A stretch of DNA of 64,000 bases from Monocercomonoides exilis (lineage: Eukaryota; Preaxostyla; Oxymonadida; Polymastigidae), in NCBI GenBank assembly GCA_001643675.2, contig LSRY02000011.1, positions 1,426,001-1,490,000 on the forward strand, written 5' to 3'. Positions 46,701 to 57,694 of this stretch are shown here, piece after piece. Position 1 is the stretch's first letter. Every line of letters starts with the position of its first letter. A program made the position numbers and the translations under genes. The notes below the pieces were generated by a model, which was given only the letters and a program-made list of their open reading frames with translations, was not told the origin of the DNA and did not search any database.

Positions 46701-47225
46701 TTCAATGCCAGCATTCCATCTTCTGTCGCATCCTCCCCTCGCCCACCCACCCCCACAAGAGATGTCACACTCAGAAACAGACCATCCACTCCGCCTGTGA
46801 GTGCCAGGCAGCACAACCCTCTCTCTTCTCCTCAGAGCACATCAAGATCAACTGGAGCTATAGGAATAACAGGAATGACAGGAGCAATGGGAACAATGGG
46901 AACAAAGCCGTTGCGTGAGCGGAGCACCAGCAGAGAAAGAGAGGGCAGACATTTGCCTCGTCCTCCAACTCCTCCCAGTGCGAAAAGTTCTTCTGGATTC
47001 TCAGTGACTTCACGGCTTTCCTCGAACAAGCAAGCTGCTGGTTCGGTTCCTCGCTCTCCTGGGGCTTCTCGTGGATCTTCTATTCCTCAAACAATTTATC
47101 GACAGATTTCTACTCCTCCTTCTCCTTACTCACCAGCTCATATTACGAGATCTGTTACACCAAATTCTAGATCTCGAAGATCTTCTCCACTAACTTCATC
47201 AAATAGGCTTCCATTTAGATCGTAG
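43728..47225 (+). CDS. cdc14: CDC14-type dual-specificity protein phosphatase with a Ser-rich tail, 4 exons
   Basis: Exons 43728-43770, 43855-44021, 44080-44363 and 44465-47225 give 1084 residues. Introns of 84, 58 and 101 nt fit the phases. The joined protein follows CDC14 through both domains: IEVIPKSLYYVALSSTPEY, DFGPLNLSCVYRFCVLVN, KFVYYSSTESHKKANSIFLL, SSLPFFRDAASGPSTMDLSI, then YEYYEKVENGEISWIVPQKI, KAVVRLNNKLYDRELF, the P-loop VHCKAGLGRTG (catalytic Cys near residue 327) and WIRICRPGSVVGEQQ. CDC14 dephosphorylates CDK sites at mitotic exit. Two oddities: a Gly/Asn/Ser/Lys insertion of about 60 residues just before the P-loop, and a 650-residue Ser/Thr/Pro/Arg-rich tail after about residue 420 (SSSS runs, PRPPTPT, SRSTS) that could carry phosphorylation sites. 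Confidence 0.9.
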
Positions 47226-47398
47226 TTAATTGTATTTTCATTCATTCATTATATAAATGTATGTGTTATGTTTGATCTATGTATTTTTTTAAATGAATGA
47301 TTGATTTGGAAATTACCCATAAATTGTAATAATGCCAAGCCAAGTGTGACGAAATTTTTGTTTTCAATATCTATTCATAATATTCTTTTACAAATATA
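47226..47398. other. Spacer between cdc14 and the RAMP4-like gene
   Basis: 173 bp, AT-rich; it must contain the 3' end of cdc14 and the promoter of the next gene. Confidence 0.4.
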
Positions 47399-47788
47399 AT
47401 GTCTTTGATGTAACTATGAAATTATTTTATTTATTATGATGAAAATGAAATTTACGTGTCATTTTTAATTAATGACTTTCAAAGAGAGATATCAAAGTAA
47501 AAAACGAACAATTTAGCAAAAAAGGAAAAGCTGATCCAGAAAAGAAGAAGAAGAAGAATGGAGGGTTGTCAGTTGGTGTGTCTCATGATTTCTCGGAATT
47601 TAAATATTGAATTTTAATTGCTATATTTTAATGAATATCAGGACCTGTTGTTGTTATTTTCTTCCTTGTAGTAGTTGGAGGATCGGGTTTGATTTTGTTA
47701 TTTTATTTTTATAAAAAGCTTTATTATTTTGACTTGTTAATTTTATATAACAGCTCTTATTGACGTTGTTCGATCAATGCTTCACTAA
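47399..47788 (+). CDS. RAMP4/SERP1-like ER tail-anchored protein, 59 residues in four tiny exons
   Basis: Exons 47399-47409 (11 nt), 47487-47575, 47642-47686 and 47754-47788. The protein starts MSLIDIKVKNEQFSKKGKAD, continues with a Lys-rich stretch and LSVGPVVVIFFLVVVGG, and ends SALIDVVRSMLH. RAMP4 has the same plan: a short N-terminal (K)xxNEKxSKN motif, a basic linker, VGPxLLxxFxFVVxGSA membrane anchor and a short polar end; the usual length is about 66. RAMP4 binds ribosomes and the Sec61 translocon and stabilises membrane proteins at the ER. The third intron starts GTTTGA, and its removal is what restores GGSALI. The first exon join is the least certain part. Confidence 0.75.
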
Positions 47789-48332
47789 GCCAAATGCGTG
47801 TTTAACTTGCAATATATCGGGAAATAATACATGTCATTCACTTGACTGTTCATCTTTAATTCTGAGTTTACTGCACCGATTTTGAAATCATGTCAAATAT
47901 TGATAAGAGAGATTGTGAAAAAAATGAACCATTTTTTCATCGTCAATTTATTCTTTTCATGCATTTCCAATAAATAAGTAAGGCCTTTGCGTATATTGAA
48001 ATGCACAGCAACATATTATATTTGTTTGAAATATGGATCGTTTTGATGCGATTTGTATAAAAAAAAGCATATGCTGAGTGTTAAAAGTATTTTAATCTTA
48101 CTGTCATGCTTCTCTCATACTCTTGGGCATTGGATACTGGCATGCAATTTAAAACCATTTTTTTCCGTTTTGAAGCAATTGCTTTTATTGCGTTTTAAAA
48201 GGTAAATACAGATGATCAAACTCAATTTGATATAAGTTCTTTGGAAGTGTGATTAGAATAAACATAAAAAGCAATTATAATGTTTCTGTAAATGTTTGAA
48301 CTTATAGCCTCTTGAAAATAGAAATATTCCAG
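47789..48332. other. Probably holds unresolved 5' exons of the next gene
   Basis: A start-like frame MSNIDKRDCEKNEPFFHRQF lies near 47890-47970 and a hydrophobic frame near 48106-48200. None could be joined to the downstream exon with confidence. Confidence 0.35.
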
Positions 48333-48787
48333 GAGTCTGGATTCAACTGGCAGAGCATTCTATTCCATTATCTTCACAAGAATCTGAAACAAAGATAATT
48401 CATCACTCAGCAAATCCGAACGTAGATGCAGCACCACGGCAAACTGGCACATATGAAAGAACATTGGAGTCATTTTTTCCAGCTCAATTTATGAAAGATA
48501 TTGAAGAAGATTCGGAAAAAATAAGTAATGAAAAAGATGATTTGAAGGAAAGTTCAAACTCTTCAAAAAAGACAGTTCAACAGACCGCTGCAAAGCAACC
48601 ACAACAAAAAGCCAAACAAAACCAGGTGTCACAAAGTTTTCCATCGTCCCCAACGATTCAGAAGAGAACTCCTCCTCCAGCAGCACAGACATCGTATTCA
48701 ACAAGTATTTCATCGCCTCATCCATCAGAAACATCATCCACTTCATTTTTCAAAGGAAGAGGCGTAACAAAAAGGCCGGGTCAATAA
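48333..48787 (+). CDS. 3' exon of an unknown Gln/Ser/Pro-rich protein
   Basis: The frame opens directly after a good acceptor (ATATTCCAG, 48324-48332) with VWIQLAEHSIPLSSQESETK and runs to TAA at 48785-48787. An in-frame Met at 48464 is internal to this. The visible 150 residues are polar and probably disordered (KKTVQQTAAKQPQQKAKQNQ, PTIQKRTPPPAAQTSYST) and end FFKGRGVTKRPGQ. Some 5' sequence encoding more protein must lie upstream, likely within 47890-48250. No family recognised. Confidence 0.5.
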
Positions 48788-49185
48788 AAAAATAAGAATT
48801 TCTCCTTTATTCTTTGCTGATTAGCAGCTATTTATATTCTCCCTTAAACGCAGGATTTAAAAACACATTAGAAAGAAGAATATCATTCAATAAAAAAAAG
48901 CAAAGATTATTGTTCAAGCCCAAAAGAACAATACATAGCTAATGAAAAATAAAAGCGCATCAATAGCACTTAATAAAGAGCATAATATATAAGGTTATAG
49001 AAAACCGCTCAAAAAATGAATATCAAATAAAAAAATAAAAATAAAATAAAGACATATAAACTATAAGCCCAATTTTCTTTTGGTAAATAAAAACATTTGA
49101 AATTAATTGCAAATTAATAAACAAAATCACTCATGACTTCTACTTTTTTCCATGTAAATAGACCCATCATAAAATTAACCACGTT
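48788..49185. other. Intergenic, convergent 3' ends
   Basis: 398 bp, AT-rich, many AATAAA-like strings (48885-49120) on both strands. No gene. Confidence 0.5.
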
Positions 49186-52100
49186 TCAAAGAGGCGATTT
49201 GCCAGAACTGCCTTTTTGATGTGGGATCCAATTGAAATTTGAGGAAACTGCAGAAAAATCAATGGGATAGAAAAGAGTTAATCCGGTTGAAGAAGAAGAA
49301 GAAGAAGAAGAGGAGGAGGAGGAGGAGGAAGATGATGATGATGAAGGAAGAGGAGATGTGGAAGAAAGAGATTGTTGTGAAGTGTTGTCAGGCGAAACAT
49401 TGTGAAGTGGGGTTGGTGGCTGATTCATTGCATTCTCCTTATCTTTGGCATCTTTCGCTGTCACATGAGATGATGATGAAAGAGAAGAAGACGAATGAGA
49501 AGAAGAAGAAGAAGAAAGTGATTGACTAAGCGATGACTCACCGTCTTTAGCATCATATTGTGCGAATGGAGGAGGAGGAGTGGGAGTTGGAGTTGATTGA
49601 GCGCTTCTGCTTTGAGACTCTGAAAGCAAAGTTGAATCAGAATCGGCTTTTGATGAAGAATTCTGTGAGCATTGCTTATTTTCTGTATTTAAATCACCTG
49701 AGCTATCAGAAGATGATCCATTCATTGGCTTGTCTATTGAAAGATCAGCAGGATTCCCATAAGAAACATCAGATGTGAGTGAAAGTGGCTCAGGAGAAGA
49801 TGTCGTGTGGTTGGTGGACACGAAATGGGGCTGGAAGAACTTGATGTGGTGAGGAAAATGGCGAGGCCACAGATGAAGGACATCTGTGTCTGGTGTCAGA
49901 ATCTGTTGATTGCAAGTAATGGTGAATGAAATTATGGGATAAACATTCCAAAATATAAACATTTAATAATTCAATAAAAAAAGAAAGAAAGGAAAAGAAA
50001 AACAATAGAAAACCGTCAAATGTTGCTTTCAAACAAAGAACATCTTACAAACCGCATCAAACTGCTGGTAGAATGTATTCAGATACTTCGGTTTTCTGCT
50101 CTGGTTAAGCACGTGCTTCCATAATGAATGCGTTTCCTTGATAATCTGCCTTTCTTCCCTTTCTTTCTCGCTGTCGCACAGAAAGTTGCCGAAGCGGCAG
50201 GAGAAGAGATGCTTCGCAATGGTGTTCAGAAACTTCTCATTGAACTCAAACGCCATCGGAAACTGCATCACAATCTGGTAGACGCAGTCAAGAAACTGGA
50301 AAAACGTGGGTGAGATCGACTTCCTGTCGAGGTCTTTGTTTTTGCCGTATTTTGCTCCTGTGCGCAGGGCAAAGCGGTGTCCGAAGGAGATCCAGTCGCG
50401 CTCAATCAGAACAACAAAGCCACTGATGGTGCGGTAGAAAGGGGAAAGAAGCAGGGCAGCCAAAGAAACAAGGGCGGGTGTGCGGTCCCAGCCGTCGGTG
50501 CAGTGGATAAGGACGTTCTTGCGCTCAACGACAATCAGCCGGCAGAGCGACTTGGCCGAGGAGAGGATGCGGGAGAGATGCAGGTGCCAGCCGGAGGAGA
50601 GGACGGAGGACTCGAAACTGGAGATGAGGGGGAGTTGGGGTGAGGGGAGGTTTATTGAAATAAAAACATATTTAAAAAAATAAAAATAATAAAAATAAAA
50701 ATAAAAATAAAAATAAAAATAAAAACCAATTCGTAAATTTTATGAGTGAATAAAATTAAATAGAATAAATAAATAAATAAATAAAATAAACTCATCTAAA
50801 GCAATTATCTCAACACACTTTTCCCACATCTGTGGCTGGCTCTCTGGATCCAGCGCAGCGCTGCACACATCAGCCAGTTTTGCGAGGCTGTCTCTCATTG
50901 CATGGATATTCCCTATGCCAAGGAACTCAAACGAAGCATACGGCATCTGCTTTGCTTTCTCAAATCCCCCACTCAGAAGAGAGTTGCCAAAGGCTGCAAT
51001 GAAGGGGCGGGCATCAGCGATGTGCAGGCGGACAGAGGGCGGTTCTGAAGGATGCTCTTTGCTGTTGGTGTTGCCATTGGAGTTATTAGAATTGGAAGAG
51101 TTATTAATATTGTTGTTATTGGCACTGTTATTGTTTGTGCTGCTGTTGCTGCTGCTGTTACTGCTTCCAATGGGACTGCCAGATGAAGCAGGAGAAGTGG
51201 AGTTTGCAGCTGAAGAGGATGTGGGAGAAGAGGACTTGGCATTTGGATTTTTACTGGTGTGAATGTTGTCTTCGTTGGATCCTGCATAGCTTCCATTTGG
51301 ATCAGACGAGTTTTGACTTGATGAAGAAAATGGAGAAGAAGAAGAGGAGGAGGAAGAAGAAGAAGAAGAAGAAGAAGAAGAAGAAGAAGAAGAAGAATAT
51401 GAAGATGAATCATCAACAGAATGTGATGAATACACAGAAGCCTGCTGTGTGTGAGTGATAGCTGGAATCCAGCTGGGCGGTCTCTTTGACTTCACATTCT
51501 TTGCAGGCGTGGCTGAACTGTCGTCATTTCCCGACGCCAACGAAAGAGAAGACGATTTTGGTGAAGTCGTTTTGTTTTGCTGTGTTTTTGGCTCGCTGCT
51601 GTTTTGTGGCTGTTTGCTCCATTTCATCCCAGAGAAGAACGAGAGGAAGCTGAAGTGGCCAGACGGCGAGGGAGAAGAAGAGGAGGAAGGAGGGGGTGTT
51701 TGTGAGCGAGAAGACTTGCTGGTGGGAGTTTGAGGATCAGATTGAGAGGAAGAAGAAGAAGAAGAAGAAGAAGGTTGAGAACTGGGAATAGATTTTGATG
51801 TGAGTGGAGAAGACATAGCAGCTTGTGTGGCAGAAGAAGAAGAGGAAGAAGAAGAAGCATAAGGAGGAAGAGATTTGATAGAATTGCAGGGAGATTGATC
51901 GCCAACGCAATCTGCTCTATTTGATGGAGAAGTGCCACAAGAGTGGGAAAGTGATGCTTCTGTATGGGAATCCCCAGCTGGATGCACTGTTGCTTCCGAT
52001 GTTGGTTTTATTTCCTCAACTGATGATGTTTCATTGCTGTGATCGTCCTTGTTCGATTTTCCAGATGAAGAACTGCTTTCAGATGATTTCTGATCATCGG

Positions 52101-54097
52101 CTTCATCCTCTTTTGCAGTTGAGTCAAGTTGATTTGTAATGTTTTCACTTATCTTCAATGGTTCAGGCACATCTTGATCATCAGCATCATTTGATGAAAC
52201 GCCTGCCTCTTCCTTTTCTTGTTCTTTTGTGTTTGAGCTATGTGTATCTGCCTCTGTCTTCTTTTCAGTGTCTTTTATCTCATCGTCTTCAACAGCTTCC
52301 CATTCATCTCCGTCTTCCTCTTCTTCCCACTCATCGTCATCATCTTCTATTTCCTCGTCCTCTTCTTCTTCGTCCTCTCCTCCTCCTCCTCCTCCTCCTC
52401 CTCCTCCAATTTGCTCTTCTTCCTTCTGTTTCTCCGTATCATGTGTCTCCTTTCCTCTTTCCCCTCCTCCTTCCTCCTCTCTCTTGCAGTCCATCTCCTT
52501 CCTCTTCTTCATCTCCGCCATCTCCTTCGCCTTCATCAGGATGCTCTGCACTTCTGGGTCGATGCTGCCTGTGTCTGCAATCGCCCTCAAGATCGCATCG
52601 TCTTCGATGCTCTTCGCTGCAAATATCCCCGTCATCGGCTGCGACGAGCGGGTGACGGCGATCCCGTTGGAGTGGAGGAAGGCCAAGACAGGCAGCCGAG
52701 AACGCGAGCGGAACTTGGCGATGCGCTTCAGCTGCTCGTCGGTGATGGACGAGGGGACACACAGGAAGCGAGGGTAGGTAGAGCAGAGGGTGTAGTCGCT
52801 GTTGAGCTCTGTGAGGCGCCAGTCAGCAGCGGCTTGTGTGTGGTTGAGGGTGGATGGAGAGGAAGAGGAGGAAGGAGAGGAAGAGGAAGAGGAGGAAGAG
52901 GAGGAGGAAGAAGAGAAAGAAGAAGAAGAAGATGATGATGATGAATATGACAGATGTGATGCGCCAAACAGATGAGGATATTGCAAGTGCTGTGGAATCT
53001 GCACCCCCATCCGCTCGTACTCCTCCAGCATGTTGAACTGCCTCCAGTCGTCTTCAAAGGCAGAGATTGGGCAAAGAGAGCCCTGTGCAGCATAAGAGAG
53101 CATCCGGCTATGGGGCACGTGGGGAGAACCTGTTGGAGGTGTGGAGAGTGTGGGCTCAACAGAGTTGACTGAAGATGTGGCTGTGACGACGGAGGATTTG
53201 GGTTGATCAGATGGAAGAATAGGGGAGGAGGAAGAAGGAGGCGGGGTGGAGGGGGTGGAGGGTAGAGAGGAAGGAGATGGAGGAGAAGACGAGTGTTCAG
53301 GTGAATTAATTGAAGATGTCTTGTCTTTTTGATCATCTGATGATGGCTTTGTGTTTGGTGTTGCTGAATTCAGAATAGATGAAGTAATTGTTGGCTGTTT
53401 CTCGATCTCAGAAGAATTTTCTTCATCTTGTGGCAACTTTTTAATATCATTTGTTGAACCTTGCGAATCATTCGAATTTTCAGTTGCTCCTGAAGTATTT
53501 GTAAGTTCTTTTTCTTTTGAAATAGGAGATTCAACGCAATTGTTTGAGTTATTCTGTGAAGAATCTTTTTTAATTTGATTAGAATCACAAAGTTTTGCAT
53601 TTGGACGTGGTAATGAATGACTACTTCCATCTGTGAAGCTGTGATATTCAAAAGCGAAAAGGAACGGTTGTCCGGACGAAGTAATCGGAAAAGCAAAAGA
53701 TTTCAATGACAGAAACAAAAACTTTCGAACTCCAGCCTTCATTTCAGTAAAAATTCTTCAGTAAAATCAAGCCAATTATATGGGTATGGAAAAAAAGAAA
53801 TAATTTTGAAACATACCTCAAAGTTCGTTGATCTTTACAGGTTATTTTTATGTAATATCCTTCTGGGGGCTGTGAAGGGGTTAATTTTCCGATTTTTTCA
53901 AGTTGAGAAATTAACATAAGAGGAACAGAAAGTTTGAGGTGTATAAATTCTGATGGTGCTGGATTCATTGGGCTAAGTGGGAAAAAAATAAGTCGATAGT
54001 TTGTAATCCACAAAGTTCCTTGAAATCGAATGTGATTAAATCCAATGTTATTGAATTTATATCTGTACTCACAAAATTCACCAGGAAGAAGCTTCAT
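49186..54097 (-). CDS. Myotubularin-type phosphoinositide 3-phosphatase with very large internal insertions, 4 exons
   Basis: Exons 54097-53817, 53755-50792, 50617-50053 and 49902-49186 give 1508 residues. Exon 1 is a PH-GRAM domain (GTLWITNYRLIFFPLSP, YYIKITCKDQRTLR). The phosphatase domain is recognisable in pieces: DWRQFNMLEEYERMG, DYTLCSTYPRFLCVPSSI, FRSRSRLPVLAFLHSNG, RSSQP, DARPFIAAFGNSLLSGGFE, NIHAMRDSLAKL, then HCTDGWDRT (catalytic Cys near residue 1121; Cys-x5-Arg intact, the usual Ser after Cys is Thr), RDWISFGHRFALR, FFQFLDCVYQIVMQFPMAFE and FGNFLCDSE. Such enzymes remove the 3-phosphate from PI3P and PI(3,5)P2 on endosomes. Low-complexity inserts sit at about 140-320 and, unusually, about 500-985 between RSSQP and DARPF. 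The C-terminus is Ser-rich. A further 5' exon upstream of 54097 is possible, because the frame continues to an acceptor-like AAAATAG. Confidence 0.85.
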
Positions 54098-54511
54098 CGA
54101 AAGCAAAGATTCTATTTTACACAGTTGGACAGAAAATCGGAGAAAATCAAAATTAATTAAATTGAATCGACTTCAAAAAATATAAATAAGAATAATTTAA
54201 CCTGTCATTTAATGGTGTTCGGACAACAGGATTTAAAAGCGAGGTTCGTTAGTTTTTTATGAATAAGAAAATTTTATGGGGAAGAAAAATGATCAAATGG
54301 AAATTCGAATACATAATTTTTCGTTCGTATGGAAGTTGAATGTAATATAATATAATACTCAACCCATACGCAAGAGTGTATTGAGTTAAAGACTCTTTTG
54401 GAAAATACTAATATATGCGAAAAAACGAAAAATATAAAAGAAAACGAAGAAAAATAAAACTTACTCTGGATATGCAATGAAGCATCACTTTACGAAAGAA
54501 AGCAAGAAAGT
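54098..54511. other. Intergenic; possible 5' exon of the myotubularin gene
   Basis: AT-rich. The myotubularin frame continues upstream to ESLLSMKLLPGE after an acceptor-like AAAATAG (near 54114), so a small first exon may lie at about 54200-54250. Not resolved. Confidence 0.4.
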
Positions 54512-57127
54512 TTAAAGCAATTCACCAATCTTTTCTCCCATTTTAATTACTGTTTCTGCTTCTTCCTTGGAATATTTTACGAGATCCTCATCAAATTTGA
54601 CTTTTCCTGGTTCAAACACAACGAGCACCGAACTTCCTCCGTATTCAAAATACCCCAATTCGTCCCCCTTTTCATACACCATACTCTTTTTCTCATCCAC
54701 TCCGGCGTTTTCATCCCAAACTTTCGCTGTAACAACACAAGACCCAACCAGCGCTGCTCCAATGAGCACAAGAGCAAACTCCCCCGCCACTTCAGACACA
54801 CACCTCATCACCACTCTGTGATTGGCAGTGAACACATCCAGCCCTGGGCTGCAAACAGCGACCGGAGAAACTGTGAAGTAAGTTCCTCCGATGGGGTGGA
54901 CAGAGAGAATGCGCGTGGAAGACACAGGGCAGTGCACACGATGATAGTCACGAGGAGCAAGACGGCTCAGAAGAACAGACCCTCCACTCACTTTGTGGAA
55001 GAGATGGAGAAGTTCTTGCTGCTGGCTGCTGGATTCTGATGATTGGGATGAGGAAGAAGAAGAAGAAGAAGACGATGATGATGATTGATTTTCTAATGAC
55101 TCCTCATTTTCAATTCCTAAACAGCTCTTCAATGTGAAGTTGTCTCCTTTAATCCAAAAGTGATGTGCCTCGTCGCAGTCTGAGAAACACACAAAACGAC
55201 AGTCCGCCGGAGAAACTACAGTTTTATCCCCTTTCACACCTCCGATTGGTCGAGCGCCTGGAACAAGTTTCCGAATGAAGAACTGATTGAGCGAGGCAAA
55301 TCCTTCTGTGGGATCGTCCTTGTCTGCAAATGGCTCAGTACCGGCGGTGCCGTTTGGGCGGAGATATTCATTGGAGATGCCGTTCTTCAACTTGAAGCCC
55401 TGGATCTGCCTGGCTGAACCAGGCGAGCTCATGATCTTTCCTGTGGTGAGTGTGGAGATGACGAGGATGCTCTTCATCCATCTCAGCGCCCTCTCCTGCA
55501 CACGGGGCGACAAACACCCGCTGGCAATCATCAGCATCGTGTGCAGCTTCAGAAAGAGCTGCACGTCTTCTGCGATGGCCTCTGGGGAAGAGGCACCGCT
55601 GGTGCGATCAATCACACGGAAGGCAGTGGGCGAGGCAAGGCGCAGATAAGGTGAGGCCATCACAGACTTCTGGGGAACAAGCAGCGGAATATGCGAGCGA
55701 GAGAGAATGAACGAGAGGGAGGCGTCTGTTAAAGAATGTGAGGCATCTGAGGAGGAAGAGGGTGCGGACGATGACGAAGAAGAAGATGAAGACGACGACG
55801 ATGAGGAAGGTGATGAAAGAGTCTGCTGTGCTGATGGCACTGCTGCTTTTGCAGCTGCAGGTGTTCCAAAGATGATTGGGGGAGCGCATACAAACGGTCG
55901 TGTGATGCTGATGATTTTGGCATCGTCTGATGCTTCCGACAAGTCCTCGCCGGAAAACGGGCAGCGCTTCAGCGATGGGAGCAGCGGGCGATGCGAGCGC
56001 AGAAAGCCCCACAGAGAGGAGGCAGTCAAAGCAGAGGGATGCTCTGCAGAGGCGGCTGTTTGGACGAACTGCTCAATCTTCATCAGCAGCGCCATGTCCA
56101 GCCCCGACGCTACAAGACGAAGCGCATCCAAATCAAGCGCTGCACCGGTGCCGCTTCCAGCGCCTGCTCGCTCGAAAAATTGGAGCATGTGCATCCAGAT
56201 CCCGTCGGCTACTTGCTGTTCTGTCAGAAATTGTGCAGATGCCACAACATCGAATCCCATTCCTTCCGTATTCTGAAAATGTATTTTTTGAATTTTCACT
56301 CCTTCTTCAACTTCCTTTAAGAAGCGCTCAATTAATGTTTTTTGTTTGCCTTCAGTTAATTTATCTGTTTGATCAGTAGTGCAAGCTGAATTTTCTTTTT
56401 GTTTTGTGTCAATTGTTAATAAACCGTTGGTAAATTGTTGTGCTTGGATGTCCTTAGCTTGATCATGCAAAATTAGAGAAACTCTTATGTCTTGAATTTG
56501 TTTTTCAGATTTTTTGATTGGAATGATTACTGGCAGTCCATTCAATGAAAAAGAGCTGTTTTCCTTTATTGAAATTGATGACCTTTCGTTGCAAAATTGA
56601 TCATATTGCAGCACGCATCGAGGAATTAAGCCCTCATAATTGCCTTTGACGTTTTCTGCAGAAAGACACCGAATAAATGCATAACCTTCAAGATTGTCTT
56701 TGTCATTTTCAACTCCGAATGAAAATGGACTTAAGGAAACAGAAATATCAAGTTTAAGCTTATCATCAACTGAATTAAATGTATAATTCTGTGGTTCATC
56801 TACTCTTATACTTGACAATTCAATCGTCCAAGATTCAACTGAGAATTTTTGTTCAAGTTGAGAAAATCTTTTTAACTCAATAGTAATTGGTTTACAGCAA
56901 TCGGATCTTGAATAAGTGAATATACAGTCATGAGTACTTTTATATTTATTTGCTTCTTGTGGAATGAATTTTATAGCTTCCTCCATTTCTGTAAATTTGA
57001 TTGAAAGATGATTTTTTTCAAGAAAATCTTCGTCTGCACAATCGTTTGCCACGCTTAAAATAGCGCCAATTGACAGATGTAGATCGTCATTTCTGAGTAA
57101 ATCCAGGAAAGAAGACGTCTGCCCCAT
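54512..57127 (-). CDS. psd: Phosphatidylserine decarboxylase (PSD2/3-like, N-terminal C2-like region)
   Basis: 871 residues in one exon; the start is the first ATG (57127, MGQTSSFLDLLRND). Residues about 1-290 contain beta-rich sequence that could be one or two C2-like domains, as in endomembrane PSDs (LDISVSLSPFSFGVENDKD, EGYAFIRCLSAENVKG). The enzyme domain starts near residue 612 with FASLNQFFIRKLVPGARP, then VVSPADCRFVCF, the His motif LAPRDYHRVHCPVS (about 715-730), HPIGGTYFTV, NHRVVMRC, and the self-cleavage site FEYGGSSVLVVFEPGKV near residue 830. Cleavage before Ser makes the pyruvoyl group that turns phosphatidylserine into phosphatidylethanolamine; the motif here is GGSS rather than bacterial LGST. 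A Ser/Gln run (about 685-705) interrupts the domain. No mitochondrial leader was seen, which fits an ER/endosomal enzyme. Confidence 0.9.
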   Translation of the reverse strand: MGQTSSFLDLLRNDDLHLSIGAILSVANDCADEDFLEKNHLSIKFTEMEEAIKFIPQEANKYKSTHDCIFTYSRSDCCKPITIELKRFSQLEQKFSVESWTIELSSIRVDEPQNYTFNSVDDKLKLDISVSLSPFSFGVENDKDNLEGYAFIRCLSAENVKGNYEGLIPRCVLQYDQFCNERSSISIKENSSFSLNGLPVIIPIKKSEKQIQDIRVSLILHDQAKDIQAQQFTNGLLTIDTKQKENSACTTDQTDKLTEGKQKTLIERFLKEVEEGVKIQKIHFQNTEGMGFDVVASAQFLTEQQVADGIWMHMLQFFERAGAGSGTGAALDLDALRLVASGLDMALLMKIEQFVQTAASAEHPSALTASSLWGFLRSHRPLLPSLKRCPFSGEDLSEASDDAKIISITRPFVCAPPIIFGTPAAAKAAVPSAQQTLSSPSSSSSSSSSSSSSSAPSSSSDASHSLTDASLSFILSRSHIPLLVPQKSVMASPYLRLASPTAFRVIDRTSGASSPEAIAEDVQLFLKLHTMLMIASGCLSPRVQERALRWMKSILVISTLTTGKIMSSPGSARQIQGFKLKNGISNEYLRPNGTAGTEPFADKDDPTEGFASLNQFFIRKLVPGARPIGGVKGDKTVVSPADCRFVCFSDCDEAHHFWIKGDNFTLKSCLGIENEESLENQSSSSSSSSSSSSSQSSESSSQQQELLHLFHKVSGGSVLLSRLAPRDYHRVHCPVSSTRILSVHPIGGTYFTVSPVAVCSPGLDVFTANHRVVMRCVSEVAGEFALVLIGAALVGSCVVTAKVWDENAGVDEKKSMVYEKGDELGYFEYGGSSVLVVFEPGKVKFDEDLVKYSKEEAETVIKMGEKIGELL

Positions 57128-57694
57128 TAGACTCGTTGTATTGTGAACCAAAAATAATGTAATATTGTGGTATGATCACTTGAATGAAAGAGAATAATCA
57201 TCTTTTTTGTGGAAAACTCAAAGAATCAAAGAATAACTGTTATTTAAAATTCATTTAGCGCCTTTATGCATGCAGTTCCATCAAGAAATACTGAATTAAG
57301 TAATTTCAAATTGAATGAAAAACCTATTCTCAATTTCTAAATTGAAATTTACAAAATTTCAAATTCATGCAAATGTAACTAGAAAAATGTATAAAATAAT
57401 TGTCTATAAATGGAAAAATACGAACGAACAATTTTTTGAAACATTAATAAAAAATTAAAAAATTTTGAATGCTGAAATTATAATCATTTTAAATAAAAGA
57501 GTGTCAAACAATAAAATAAGAACCCAAAAAGAACTCATAAATATATCTTGTCGTTATTTTTAGCGAATACAAAAGCCAAAAACAATTATAACAACAAAAA
57601 TAAAAACAAACACAAAAACATAAATTACATTTACACCTATTAATAATAATCATTTTCGACAAAAGTTTGTAGCTTTATCAACTCAAAGATGTGC
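57128..57694. other. Intergenic, AT-rich
   Basis: 567 bp between two minus-strand genes, no open frame of note. An AACAAAAATAAAAACAAACACAAAAAC microsatellite-like stretch lies near 57590-57620. Confidence 0.5.

Noticed and set aside
51135-52935. Plus-strand Ser/Leu/Cys-rich frames opposite the myotubularin gene
   Set aside because: Mirror images of the insertions; no start context, no conserved block.
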